Positions 14,969-22,535 of a stretch of 22,535 nucleotides of DNA are shown here, in pieces (position 1 is the stretch's first letter; the number at the start of each line of letters is the position of its first letter). This stretch comes from a virus. A program made the position numbers and the translations under genes. The stretch spans positions 1 to 22,535 of IMG/VR virus record IMGVR_UViG_3300027754_000471. One strand, given 5' to 3'. The notes under the pieces are model-generated. The model searched no databases and was not told where the DNA came from. It worked only from the letters and a program-made list of their open reading frames with translations.

Positions 14969-15715
14969 TTATTCTTGACTAATCCTGTTAAGCATTTCTT
15001 CTGTCTCAATACCTTCTTGAGTCTTGAAATAAGCAGCCATGGCATTGATGGGTTCTTCTCCTAAAGGAATGCTCATCATTTTGCGCTTATTGTCTTTAAG
15101 GTTAAAGTATACGTCTCTTTGTGAGTTCCTAAATTGCAAGTAAGCCATCTCAATATACTTCGCTGCTTTGTTGCGTAATTGTAAGTCAGAGTCGTCAATC
15201 ATTTCTAAGAAGTCTTCTGGATTGTTTCTAGCATATACCATAACGTCTCTTCTTATTTCTTGAGATGTCATGTTTTCTACACGAGAACCAATCATCACAC
15301 GTAATACCGCCATTGCAGTATCAATGCTGATTTCTCTGGCAGCTATTTGCGCATCAAGTTCAAAGTTGATATACTCAAGACTTTGCGTTGCTTCTTTCTC
15401 TGGATCAAACTCTTCAAAAATATCTCCATTAGATGGATGTAATTCTAAGAACTTTTGTAATACAGGATTGTTCTTTTGAACAACCAATGCGCCATCTTCA
15501 AATACAATTGGCTCTAAGATGTAGTTACCATCTTGTTCGTCCTCGAAAGGAGACTTCTGGTTTCTGGCATATCTTAATGCTCTATTTGTGTTTGTTTCTT
15601 CGTCGAAGTGCAATAAAGCAAAACGCTTGGTGTTGCGAGAAGGCAACATGAATGACAATGGAGGAGCTACGTCCTTCAGAACGTACACTCTGTCTTTGAT
15701 TTCAGGTTTTTTCAT
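14969..15715 (-). CDS. Conserved late protein of unknown function (structural candidate)
   Basis: This 248-residue acidic protein has an N-terminal PPLSFMLPSRNTKRF (about 18-32), then RALRYARNQKSPFEDEQDG (about 45-63) and LEPIVFEDGALVVQKNNPVLQKFLELHP. The rest is helix-rich and acidic, with DVYFNLKDNKRKMMSIPLGEEP near the C-terminus. I recall the RYARNQ/PFEDEQ block from proteins just downstream of the capsid gene in uncultured aquatic phages, but no role is known to me. There is no signal peptide or catalytic motif. It is set apart from the capsid gene by a terminator and its own TAnnTTTG box, and precedes the 97-residue gene. A head-associated or assembly role is the best guess from position. 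Confidence 0.55.
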   Translation of the reverse strand: MKKPEIKDRVYVLKDVAPPLSFMLPSRNTKRFALLHFDEETNTNRALRYARNQKSPFEDEQDGNYILEPIVFEDGALVVQKNNPVLQKFLELHPSNGDIFEEFDPEKEATQSLEYINFELDAQIAAREISIDTAMAVLRVMIGSRVENMTSQEIRRDVMVYARNNPEDFLEMIDDSDLQLRNKAAKYIEMAYLQFRNSQRDVYFNLKDNKRKMMSIPLGEEPINAMAAYFKTQEGIETEEMLNRISQE

Positions 15716-15735
15716 TTGATTAAAATTTTACATTG

Positions 15736-15743
15736 CAAATATA
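15736..15743 (-). promoter_or_regulatory. -7 box (TATATTTG) before the 248-residue gene
   Basis: TATATTTGC matches TAnnTTTG, ends 20 nt before the ATG at 15715, and begins 2 nt after the end of the capsid-gene terminator's T run. It restarts transcription for the 248/97 pair. A -33 TTTG at the usual spacing is absent. Confidence 0.5.
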
Positions 15744-15745
15744 AA

Positions 15746-15775
15746 CAAAAAAAAGTGGGGCTATTAACCCCACTT
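15746..15775 (-). terminator. Intrinsic terminator after the major capsid gene
   Basis: On the minus strand AAGTGGGG pairs perfectly with CCCCACTT around a 7-nt loop (TTAATAG), and seven T follow. It begins 24 nt after the capsid stop codon. It would separate abundant capsid mRNA from downstream genes and may also protect the mRNA 3' end. Confidence 0.88.
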
Positions 15776-15799
15776 AGTTTATTGATTGCTAATTACTTA

Positions 15800-17200
15800 T
15801 TAGTTACGGAATAAAACGAAGTTGTTAGCTCCCAAGGTGCACAATGCACGCTCAGACAAGAAATGAACTTGCATAGCATCCAAGTCACTAGTAGTTGCAC
15901 CACCGGCAGAACCAGTAATCCAAGTTTTGTAACGACGATCTTCAGTTTCGCTAGCTCTGTAACGAACGTGCAAGAATGGACGTTTAGCGTTCTTACCTAA
16001 CACTTGATCATAAACGCTGGTAGAACCTGCTGGTACCAACACACCGTTTACAACACCACCATTAAGACCACCACGCAAAGTAGCATCGTTAAGGTATTTC
16101 CAGTCAGTTTTGTAGAACTCATAGCTACCACGTTTGAAGCCTTTGAAGCCCAAAGTTAATGCCATGTTCTCGTCATTGTCAAACAAACCAAAGCTTGTTC
16201 CACCTGCACCGTAGCTGTTTTGAGCAGCCAACATATCATCAATATCCAAAGAGAATTGACGATTGATGAACAATGCGTTTTCTTGGATAGCTCCTTGTTT
16301 GTCAAGACGTTGCAAGATAGCATCGAAGTCAGCTAATGCAGTTGGGTTTCCACCGCCCCACACGTTACCACGGCTATTAACAACGTAGAATAAACCTTCA
16401 GAACCCTTGTTTCCAATGTCACCAGTAGCTGCGATAGCACCAGAGTTAGCTTCAGCAGGAACTGCTTCAACCATAGCCATTTCCAAGTAGTCATCAAAAC
16501 GTAAACGAGTTTCGTGCTCTGATTTCAAATACCACAAGTAACCTGTAGCACCGTTCTCAGTAGTAACTTCTACCCATCCGATTTGAGCCATGTCAGAACC
16601 AGAAACTTCATACTTGTCTTTGATAATGATTGGGCTGTTAGAGAAGATATCATCTTGTCCTTCCAAAGAACCAGACATACCGTTAGAACCTTTTTTGAAT
16701 TCAGAACCGTAAACAAATGCACTAGATGCAGTTGCTACAGGGATAGTTTGTCCACCACCAGCATAGTATGCTACAGTGAAAGTCAAACCACTAACAGCAG
16801 TGATAATTGCTTTGTCACTTTGAGTTCCAGCTGCATTTCTAGATAAGAATACAGTTTGACCAACTCTAAAGTTACAAGCAGTGATACCTGCGTCAGCTAC
16901 AGTCCAAACAGCGGTGTCATCACCAGCAGCACCAGCTGAAGTACAGCTAGAATACTTTGTGTGCAAACGACCTTGTTCAGCCCATTTGATTAAGTCGGAG
17001 TTACTTGGCATCTCTGCGCCGACCATACGCAAGAAAGATGCAATTGAACGATTACCATATCTCTCGAATTCCTTCTCGTAAGTATCAGGAAGATACTGGT
17101 TCAAGAAGTTGAAGTTGGTAATGTAGTTAGTAGGCAATGTTGCCTTTACTGATGAGGGGGTTAATGCGAAACCCGGACTCGATAATACTGAACCAGCCAT
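15800..17200 (-). CDS. Major capsid protein (HK97-fold, crAss-like)
   Basis: This 466-residue protein is placed after portal and scaffold genes. Recognisable parts are an N-terminal arm (about 1-60), GNRSIASFLRMVGAEMP (49-65), a beta-rich segment (about 82-170) that looks like an insertion domain, the block GYLWYLKSEHETRLRFDDYLEM (about 220-241), and a C-terminus with LHVRYRASETEDRRYKTW and LSERALCTLGANNFVLF. The last two blocks are what I associate with crAss-like capsid proteins. HK97-fold capsid proteins build the icosahedral shell and are cleaved or matured around a scaffold. The gene has an A-rich leader instead of a Shine-Dalgarno site and a strong terminator. The sequence gives no sign of a processed N-terminus. 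Confidence 0.85.
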   Translation of the reverse strand: MAGSVLSSPGFALTPSSVKATLPTNYITNFNFLNQYLPDTYEKEFERYGNRSIASFLRMVGAEMPSNSDLIKWAEQGRLHTKYSSCTSAGAAGDDTAVWTVADAGITACNFRVGQTVFLSRNAAGTQSDKAIITAVSGLTFTVAYYAGGGQTIPVATASSAFVYGSEFKKGSNGMSGSLEGQDDIFSNSPIIIKDKYEVSGSDMAQIGWVEVTTENGATGYLWYLKSEHETRLRFDDYLEMAMVEAVPAEANSGAIAATGDIGNKGSEGLFYVVNSRGNVWGGGNPTALADFDAILQRLDKQGAIQENALFINRQFSLDIDDMLAAQNSYGAGGTSFGLFDNDENMALTLGFKGFKRGSYEFYKTDWKYLNDATLRGGLNGGVVNGVLVPAGSTSVYDQVLGKNAKRPFLHVRYRASETEDRRYKTWITGSAGGATTSDLDAMQVHFLSERALCTLGANNFVLFRN

Positions 17201-17225
17201 GTTTTTTTATTTTTGTTTTTTTTGT
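17201..17225 (-). promoter_or_regulatory. A-rich translation leader of the major capsid gene
   Basis: The 25 nt before the capsid ATG are almost only A on the coding strand, with no AGGAGG-like site. Bacteroidota initiate many genes without Shine-Dalgarno pairing, and A-rich upstream tracts raise initiation. The leader follows the scaffold stop directly, so it probably acts in translation of a shared transcript. Confidence 0.5.
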
Positions 17226-18326
17226 TTATTTTTTGTTGCTTTTTATAACTAATCTGTTGCCGTGGTCGTTGTCAAGAGAAGTTACCTTAAATCCACCTTT
17301 GCCCATATTTTCTGGTACGGATCTTACACCTCCCATATCTATGTTCTTTGATTCCTTTGCGATTGTTTCTACTGCCTCAGATTTTCCCTGATCGTAGAAA
17401 TATTTTGCAAAACCCTCCGGATTTCTGGCAACTGCTATCGCCCTATGATACGCAGCCGGATCTTTCATAAAACCGTTATCATCTAAGAATGTCTTGATGA
17501 ACTCGGTCAAATTAGATTGATCCTTCTTAATCGCTTCTGTCTCGCCCGGTTTGTAAACAAATTCATTATCTCCAACTTTAAATCCAAAACCTTTGAATTC
17601 ATTAGAGAATAACTCGTCAGTTTTCTTGGCGAAATATTCAGCTCTTTCTCTCTGCGCCTGTTCAACTTCTTTGGCACTTTGGGCATTTTGCTTAAAGGCG
17701 TTGTACTGATCTTTTTCGTTGTCCGGAATTCCAGCACCTCTTGACTCAAGGGGAACTTTGTATTGGTCCTTCAACTTATTAAAGTAGTCCTTCGCTTTTG
17801 TAAGCTCTTGTTTGTGTGCTATTCGCTTCTTCTTAACATCCCTTTCGTCGTCCATGTCTTCATCGTACTTAAACTTGTTCTCAAGTTCAAATGCAACTTC
17901 ATCATCGTCAAGGTCAGGATTGTTTTGCTTGTAATAATCGAACAGCAACTTATTTGGGTCTTCGTTATCAATGTCTCTATTTACTTTATAGAAATCATCA
18001 ATGCCTCGACCTGTTTCCTTTTTGAACTTTAAAAACGCTGAGACATCCTCTGGTAACTCTTCACTTTGATTTCTCTCTTGAAGCAAGTCATCCAAAGTAT
18101 TAATCTCTTTGTTATACCTATTCTTAATAAAGGACAGAACGTCATTCTCTTCAATGTTCCTTTGCTCTCCTTGCGGTGCAGCAATTTGCTCTTCAATTCT
18201 AACAGGCTCTTCTACCTGTTCTGTTGGGTGCTGTTCTTCGTGCTTGGCTAGTAACTCCTGTTCGATTTCTTGAACAGATTTTTCTTCACCGAAACTCACA
18301 GCTTTTACTGATGTGAAATTCTCCAT
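17226..18326 (-). CDS. Probable capsid scaffolding protein
   Basis: This 366-residue protein is extremely charged and helix-rich (Glu, Lys, Asp, Gln). It has acidic N-terminal coiled-coil-like sequence (about 15-60), DLDDDEVAFELENKFKYDEDMDDERD (about 137-162), a Lys/Arg-Glu helix region and a basic C-terminal tail. There is no membrane segment or enzyme motif. Scaffold proteins of tailed phages have this composition and lie between portal and capsid genes, as here. It starts after a TAnnTTTG promoter with an upstream TTTG and is followed 25 nt later by the capsid gene. No fused protease was recognised. The name rests on composition and position. Confidence 0.65.
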   Translation of the reverse strand: MENFTSVKAVSFGEEKSVQEIEQELLAKHEEQHPTEQVEEPVRIEEQIAAPQGEQRNIEENDVLSFIKNRYNKEINTLDDLLQERNQSEELPEDVSAFLKFKKETGRGIDDFYKVNRDIDNEDPNKLLFDYYKQNNPDLDDDEVAFELENKFKYDEDMDDERDVKKKRIAHKQELTKAKDYFNKLKDQYKVPLESRGAGIPDNEKDQYNAFKQNAQSAKEVEQAQRERAEYFAKKTDELFSNEFKGFGFKVGDNEFVYKPGETEAIKKDQSNLTEFIKTFLDDNGFMKDPAAYHRAIAVARNPEGFAKYFYDQGKSEAVETIAKESKNIDMGGVRSVPENMGKGGFKVTSLDNDHGNRLVIKSNKK

Positions 18327-18353
18327 ATATTTTATTTGATTAATTTTTCGCTA

Positions 18354-18382
18354 CAAAAATAGTGATTTTTATTTTGGTTCAA
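18354..18382 (-). promoter_or_regulatory. Promoter with -33 and -7 elements before the scaffold gene
   Basis: TATTTTTG (plus 18354-18361) matches TAnnTTTG and lies 27 nt before the scaffold ATG. A TTTG sits 18 nt upstream, inside the last codons of the portal gene, which is close to the usual -33/-7 spacing. It is the only box here with both elements, so it is likely the main late promoter for scaffold and capsid. Confidence 0.6.
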
Positions 18383-20801
18383 ATTGAGCCAAATCAAAAC
18401 CATCTAAAGAGTCTTCGCTTGATTCAAAATCAATGGCAGGCAAGTCTTTCTTACGCTGCTCAATTAACTTTGATTGGTGTGTGCTTTGGATGTCAATACG
18501 CTTATCCTTCGCCATTTCCTTCTCTTGGTCAATTGTCTTTGCAGCATTAACTTCTAAGCCCTTCAATTGCATATTCATCTCAAACTCCATTTGCATTAAC
18601 TGCATTTTAAGTTGAGCCTCTTGCTTCATCTTCTCGATATCAAATGCTGACTCAGCTTGCTTTAATTGCGCCTTAGCTTGGAACTCTGCCTGAACCTTTT
18701 GTAAGCTCGCTTGTGCTGCTGCCTGAGAAGATTGGATGTTAGACTGCGTTTGCATCTCCATCTTTTGTTTCTCACGGTCCATGTCCTGCTCTTGTTTCTT
18801 TCTGCGCTTTAATTTCAAAAGCTCATTTGCTAATTTAATATTGCGAATTTCGCGAATATCAATAGCGTCTTCAAGATCAATCTGGTCACGTTGTAACGAC
18901 GCTTGGATGTTAGCCTCAAGCTGAGACTTCTCCTCTTCGTCCGGAGATACTTCAATAAAGATACCAAAATCATGTAAGTATAAGTCTTTTACGTCTTCCA
19001 ATACACCAACATTGTACTTACCAATTTGGTTTATAAACTCTTCTTTAAACTCAGAATACTCAAGCACGTCAGAGATACGGCAAGACAATGCCTCTGCTAA
19101 TCTCTTTGTAATGAATAATGTTCCGTCTAAGATATGTCTTGTTGCTGTGTTTGAATTAAGCGCAGCTAACTTCTGTACACCAACCAACGATCTTGGATCA
19201 GGCATAGAGCCATCTCTCGCTTCGTTTAAGCCAGTTACGTCCCTAATCATACTCAAGTAGTGGTTGTAAGAATTAATCAACGCTGTGATCTTTCCTTGGC
19301 CGCTATTTGAGTTTAACTCTTGAATTGGAATCTTGCCTTGGTTGAACTCGCCATCTTGATTGTAAGAACGACCAATGACACTACCCGTTTGGAAGTATAA
19401 CTTAAGTGCGTCCTCTGGATTATAGTTTGCACCATTACCCAAGTCAACCTCGTTCATACCATCAGCATCAATGTATACACCATCTGGCACAACTCTCGCA
19501 ATAACTTGCTGTAGCTTAAGATGCGTAATTTGAATCAAATCAGCAAACGTAATCATACGCTTAACCAATGACTCAATCACACCCTTGTACATTCTTGGGG
19601 CCATTGCGATATAGTTAGGCAAAGCATACTGCGTCGCAGACTTTGGTCTAACCATGTTCTTGCTGAGTTCCCACTTAAGCAAATAGCTTGAACCTAACAC
19701 CATGACACCTTCGTACCATACGTCAATTCTCTTTTCTATTTTCTCAAATCTTTCGTCAGTCCCAGTTGGTGGGTTAAAGTTTTCATCCTTGCGAATGACA
19801 CGAGTACCACCATTATCCAAAAACTTCTTCTTGTAGACAAATTTCTTATCGGTTTTATAATTAAAATATAATAATGTTACGACATCTCTGTCGAACAATG
19901 TGTTCCTGTATGGTCTAATAATATTGTACTGCGTGAACCAGATACTACTTAACTTAGATATTTTGTCAAGCTCCTCTTTGGTAATGGTCGGGTCAATCTT
20001 AATTAACTCACCAATATGTACTTGCTTGATCTCTCCATAGTAGAAGCAGTCATCAAATGTTGGAGACTCTGTGTACGAATAAACAACAGACGCAGGGTCA
20101 ACGTACTCAACCCTAATGCCGGCTCCTGCTTGGAACGTGTGCTTAACCATTCCGATACCTAAGACAGTCATGTCATAATCAACACGTCTTTTAACCTCTT
20201 GATATCTATTCTGTTCAAACAATGTATCAATCGCAATCTCTTCAGCAATCTCAATCGCAGGCTTATAGTTAAGCTGCATATGTAGATTGAGCTCTTGATC
20301 GTTCTCTGGCAAATCTTTAGGATTCGTATTGAAAGCATTAATACCAAATTGTTCTTGTGTTTGCACCAAGAAGTCTTTTGCTACCATGTCCTTCTCAATC
20401 ATCTCTTTGTAACCTGAACGCTTGCCGGCAGCTAACTCATCTTGAGCAAATGCCTTTACTGCGTACATTCTGTCAGACATACCGTTAACAACGATATCGA
20501 CAAACTTAGGGATAATTGGAACCGGTTCCCAGTTAAGATTTAAGTAAGACAAGTCACCGTCAACGGCTAACTCATCCTTGTACTTTTGTACAGGCTGTTC
20601 ACCACGGGCGTATAGTCTTAGCTTATGAAACTCAATCCACTGGTTATAGAAACGACAAGAATTAGTATCTCTTCTGAACCACTCATAAGAGATGGCTCGT
20701 CCCACTTTAATACCATATTCCTTGGACGCTTTGTCTGCATCAGTAGCCAACTGACTTGGAAATGAGGTTGGGCTTATTAATTCTTGAGTTGTTTGATCCA
20801 T
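18369..20801 (-). CDS. Portal protein
   Basis: This 810-residue protein is the right size for podovirus/crAss-like portals, which form the dodecameric ring for DNA entry and exit. It follows the terminase gene with a 1-nt overlap (TAATG). Motifs I associate with these portals are SYLNLNWEPVPIIPKFVDIVV (near 85-105), YEWFRRDTNSCRFYNQWIEFHKLR, the block around VEYVDPASVVY, and ALNSNTATRHILD. The last about 130 residues (near 658-785) form a Lys/Gln/Met-rich coiled coil (QKMEMQTQSN, KAQLKQAESAFDIEKMKQEAQLKMQL). That could be the barrel-like region that reaches into the capsid. The start gives a plausible N-terminus. Confidence 0.85.
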   Translation of the reverse strand: MDQTTQELISPTSFPSQLATDADKASKEYGIKVGRAISYEWFRRDTNSCRFYNQWIEFHKLRLYARGEQPVQKYKDELAVDGDLSYLNLNWEPVPIIPKFVDIVVNGMSDRMYAVKAFAQDELAAGKRSGYKEMIEKDMVAKDFLVQTQEQFGINAFNTNPKDLPENDQELNLHMQLNYKPAIEIAEEIAIDTLFEQNRYQEVKRRVDYDMTVLGIGMVKHTFQAGAGIRVEYVDPASVVYSYTESPTFDDCFYYGEIKQVHIGELIKIDPTITKEELDKISKLSSIWFTQYNIIRPYRNTLFDRDVVTLLYFNYKTDKKFVYKKKFLDNGGTRVIRKDENFNPPTGTDERFEKIEKRIDVWYEGVMVLGSSYLLKWELSKNMVRPKSATQYALPNYIAMAPRMYKGVIESLVKRMITFADLIQITHLKLQQVIARVVPDGVYIDADGMNEVDLGNGANYNPEDALKLYFQTGSVIGRSYNQDGEFNQGKIPIQELNSNSGQGKITALINSYNHYLSMIRDVTGLNEARDGSMPDPRSLVGVQKLAALNSNTATRHILDGTLFITKRLAEALSCRISDVLEYSEFKEEFINQIGKYNVGVLEDVKDLYLHDFGIFIEVSPDEEEKSQLEANIQASLQRDQIDLEDAIDIREIRNIKLANELLKLKRRKKQEQDMDREKQKMEMQTQSNIQSSQAAAQASLQKVQAEFQAKAQLKQAESAFDIEKMKQEAQLKMQLMQMEFEMNMQLKGLEVNAAKTIDQEKEMAKDKRIDIQSTHQSKLIEQRKKDLPAIDFESSEDSLDGFDLAQFEPK

Positions 20802-22535
20802 TATTTGTCTATTATCCTACTATTGTAACCTTCGTTTTGGTATCTCGCAAATTTAATGCTTATTTTTGATTCTTTTTTTTCTGGCACATATAAATGCTTT
20901 TGGTTTGCCATTACCGCTAAACCGCTGCTAATCGTTGCATCAAATTTAGTTCTATTATTGATATCAAATCTTGCCCAGTCCTCAAGTGTCCTTGTGAAAT
21001 ACATTGATCCCATCTCATCAGCATCCCTGTACACATTCTCAAAGTCTATGCCAACGTGCTTCTCAATGTACGTCTCAATAGCGGACGCGTGTGCTTGCTT
21101 TACGTCTTCGGATGAGTTAGGTATCCCACCAATCTCTTTCTCTGTCTTAGAGAGCTTGTGGATAGGCTTATCTGGTCTATTTAATGCAAAGTTTCTGTAT
21201 CCCCTGTTCTTGAAGTGATATAGTAGCCTTGGCTTGTTATTCTCCACAAGCGCTGGCATACCATAGAACACACACGCCATCAATACCTCCTCAAAGAATA
21301 TCTCTGCCGTCTGTGGCCTTGCCACGTACTCTAAGAAGAACTGGTTGCTTGGCGCATCCTCCATGTTGAACTTCGTCATACCATGGAGTGATCCGTTAGA
21401 CCCACCACCACCCACAACACCTGAGATATCATATGGGTCACATCCAAACGCACCAAGATGCTCATTGCTAGGATAGAATAAACTACCTCGTTTGATAAAA
21501 TTATTTCTTAAATTCTCTGGCGGAACCCATGAAACCATAAATCGGCCCTTATTGTCTGGCGTCCAAATAACTTGGCTGTCCTTCACACCGTCCTTCCAAT
21601 GGAAGTAACCTCTTGTGAGAACCCTGTCCTTGATCAACGAGTCATTGTAGTCAATCTGCTGATATATCTTCGTAAGATTAAACAAAGATGCCTTACTCTC
21701 ATCCCTGAACGCGTGTGACTCCGTGCGTGGGAACTGCCTGTAAAATTCATTCAATGAGTCTGAGTCACTCTTCAAAGAGGTAACCTCATTATTCCAGTAC
21801 TCAATTACGCCAATCTTAATCATTCTGCCATCAATACCTTTGATAGGCTTAGATGGTGTATTAAATACTGGGTGACCATACTCGTCAAGATACCCTTCAA
21901 AGTTCCATTCCATTGGAATAAACAATGAATACAAGCCACTCTTGGTTTGCCCGTTCTCATTCTTCTTCCTTGGATCAGAGTCCTCGTATAATTTCTTAAA
22001 GTTAGAACCACCCTTGTCAAGCGCATTCGAGGTAGAACCCATCATACACTTACCAATGATCCTACTACCCAGACGCAAACACGTCTTGGTTACACGCCAG
22101 TTATTCTGTATGTTATTTGGTGCAAGCCATTTACCGCTCTCATCCTGAATGAGCATCCGTAACTTCTCTCCATCATAACTGTTGTCACCTGTGTTCTTCC
22201 AGTCAATCGTGGTGTTAAGTCCCTCTAGGTGATCCTCCTCAGCCTTGGCAATACTCTTTCTTGTGAACTTAGATGCCGGAACACGATACGCAAGCTCAGT
22301 CTTTGGCTTGTCCATACCATCTTGTATTGGCTTAAAAAAGAATGGATAGCTCAACGATATATTCACGACCTTGTCTGTGAACATTTTCTTTGCATCATCT
22401 CCCGTCTTTGATAAGATACCAAACCTTGCATCCTTAGTAATTGTCGCTTGGTTGACCATCTCAGAGCTGCTCATAAATGAGAAACCTGAACGTCTATTCT
22501 TTAGATAGCACATACCAAAGCACCTATCGTCAGCC
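20801..22535 (-). CDS. terL: Terminase large subunit (packaging ATPase-nuclease), N-terminus beyond window
   Basis: The frame is open from the right edge to a stop at 20801, giving about 577 residues. Reading upstream from the in-frame Met at 22511-22513, the frame stays open to the edge, so this is not the true start. The Walker B region is LRMLIQDESGKW (Asp-Glu, near 22139-22160), and the ATPase coupling segment is near CMMGSTSNALDKGG. The C-terminal nuclease (RNase H-like) shows three acidic residues at the expected places: FGCDPYDISG (near 21425-21450), ALVENNKPR (near 21230-21259) and KFDATISSG (near 20925-20950). The P-loop region near the right edge reads KNRRSGFSFM, without a canonical GKS/T. 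The protein uses ATP to pump DNA into the head and cuts it. It overlaps the portal start by 1 nt. Confidence 0.88.
   Translation of the reverse strand, partial: ADDRCFGMCYLKNRRSGFSFMSSSEMVNQATITKDARFGILSKTGDDAKKMFTDKVVNISLSYPFFFKPIQDGMDKPKTELAYRVPASKFTRKSIAKAEEDHLEGLNTTIDWKNTGDNSYDGEKLRMLIQDESGKWLAPNNIQNNWRVTKTCLRLGSRIIGKCMMGSTSNALDKGGSNFKKLYEDSDPRKKNENGQTKSGLYSLFIPMEWNFEGYLDEYGHPVFNTPSKPIKGIDGRMIKIGVIEYWNNEVTSLKSDSDSLNEFYRQFPRTESHAFRDESKASLFNLTKIYQQIDYNDSLIKDRVLTRGYFHWKDGVKDSQVIWTPDNKGRFMVSWVPPENLRNNFIKRGSLFYPSNEHLGAFGCDPYDISGVVGGGGSNGSLHGMTKFNMEDAPSNQFFLEYVARPQTAEIFFEEVLMACVFYGMPALVENNKPRLLYHFKNRGYRNFALNRPDKPIHKLSKTEKEIGGIPNSSEDVKQAHASAIETYIEKHVGIDFENVYRDADEMGSMYFTRTLEDWARFDINNRTKFDATISSGLAVMANQKHLYVPEKKESKISIKFARYQNEGYNSRIIDK

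Noticed and set aside
15415-15654. Small frames antisense or out of frame to late genes
   Set aside because: They lie inside well-supported genes, have no start context and look like ordinary shadows of coding sequence.
20856-21218. 120-residue plus-strand frame
   Set aside because: It is antisense to the conserved nuclease half of the terminase, whose catalytic motifs are intact on the minus strand.
1-22535. tRNA genes, attachment sites or integration functions
   Set aside because: No cloverleaf-like segment, integrase or direct att-type repeat was seen; gaps between genes are too short to hold a tRNA, apart from the terminator-promoter junctions that are already explained.

Overview
The window is a 22.5 kb piece of the late (virion structure and assembly) block of a tailed double-stranded DNA phage. 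All convincing genes lie on the minus strand, so the block reads from the right end to the left end. The overall plan is a short-tailed (podovirus) virion. Several proteins resemble, from memory of the families, those of crAss-like phages (Crassvirales) and related uncultured aquatic Bacteroidota phages. These are the terminase, an 810-residue portal, a major capsid protein with an insertion domain, the ring or adaptor proteins and a nozzle-type protein. A Bacteroidota host is supported by TAnnTTTG promoter boxes, a BACON domain, A-rich leaders instead of Shine-Dalgarno sites, and low GC. No database search was possible, so the family assignments rest on motif recognition, length and gene order.

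Layout in transcription order (right to left): terminase large subunit (N-terminus cut by the window end); portal, overlapping it by 1 nt; probable scaffold behind its own promoter; major capsid protein behind an A-rich leader and followed by an intrinsic terminator; a 248-residue conserved protein and a 97-residue small protein, each behind a TAnnTTTG box, the latter followed by a second terminator; two connector or ring proteins (229 and 297 residues); a 2076-residue nozzle-adhesin fusion with BACON, Ig-like and repeat modules joined by poly-Thr linkers; a glycosyltransferase-like protein overlapping it by 31 nt; a 264-residue probable tail protein; a GNAT-like protein behind another TAnnTTTG box; and three genes that look like a T7-type ejection set (261, 514 and at least 762 residues). 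The last of these is open at the left end of the window.

The genes form one assembly line: DNA packaging (terminase, portal), shell building (scaffold, capsid, possible accessory head proteins), the head-tail connector, the tail nozzle with host-binding modules, and internal proteins likely to be ejected into the host. Transcription seems to be split into small units by two compact terminator-promoter junctions on either side of the 248/97 pair. Genes are packed with 1-4 nt gaps or short overlaps elsewhere. No replication, lysis, integration, tRNA, CRISPR or reverse transcriptase gene was seen, and no gene-free stretch exceeds 85 nt.

The most interesting points are the nozzle-adhesin fusion with cassette-like repeats and an in-frame 12-nt tandem repeat, the glycosyltransferase-like gene overlapping its 3' end, the recurrent TAnnTTTGC boxes almost touching start codons, an EF-hand-like loop in a connector protein, and a terminase with an apparently non-canonical P-loop.
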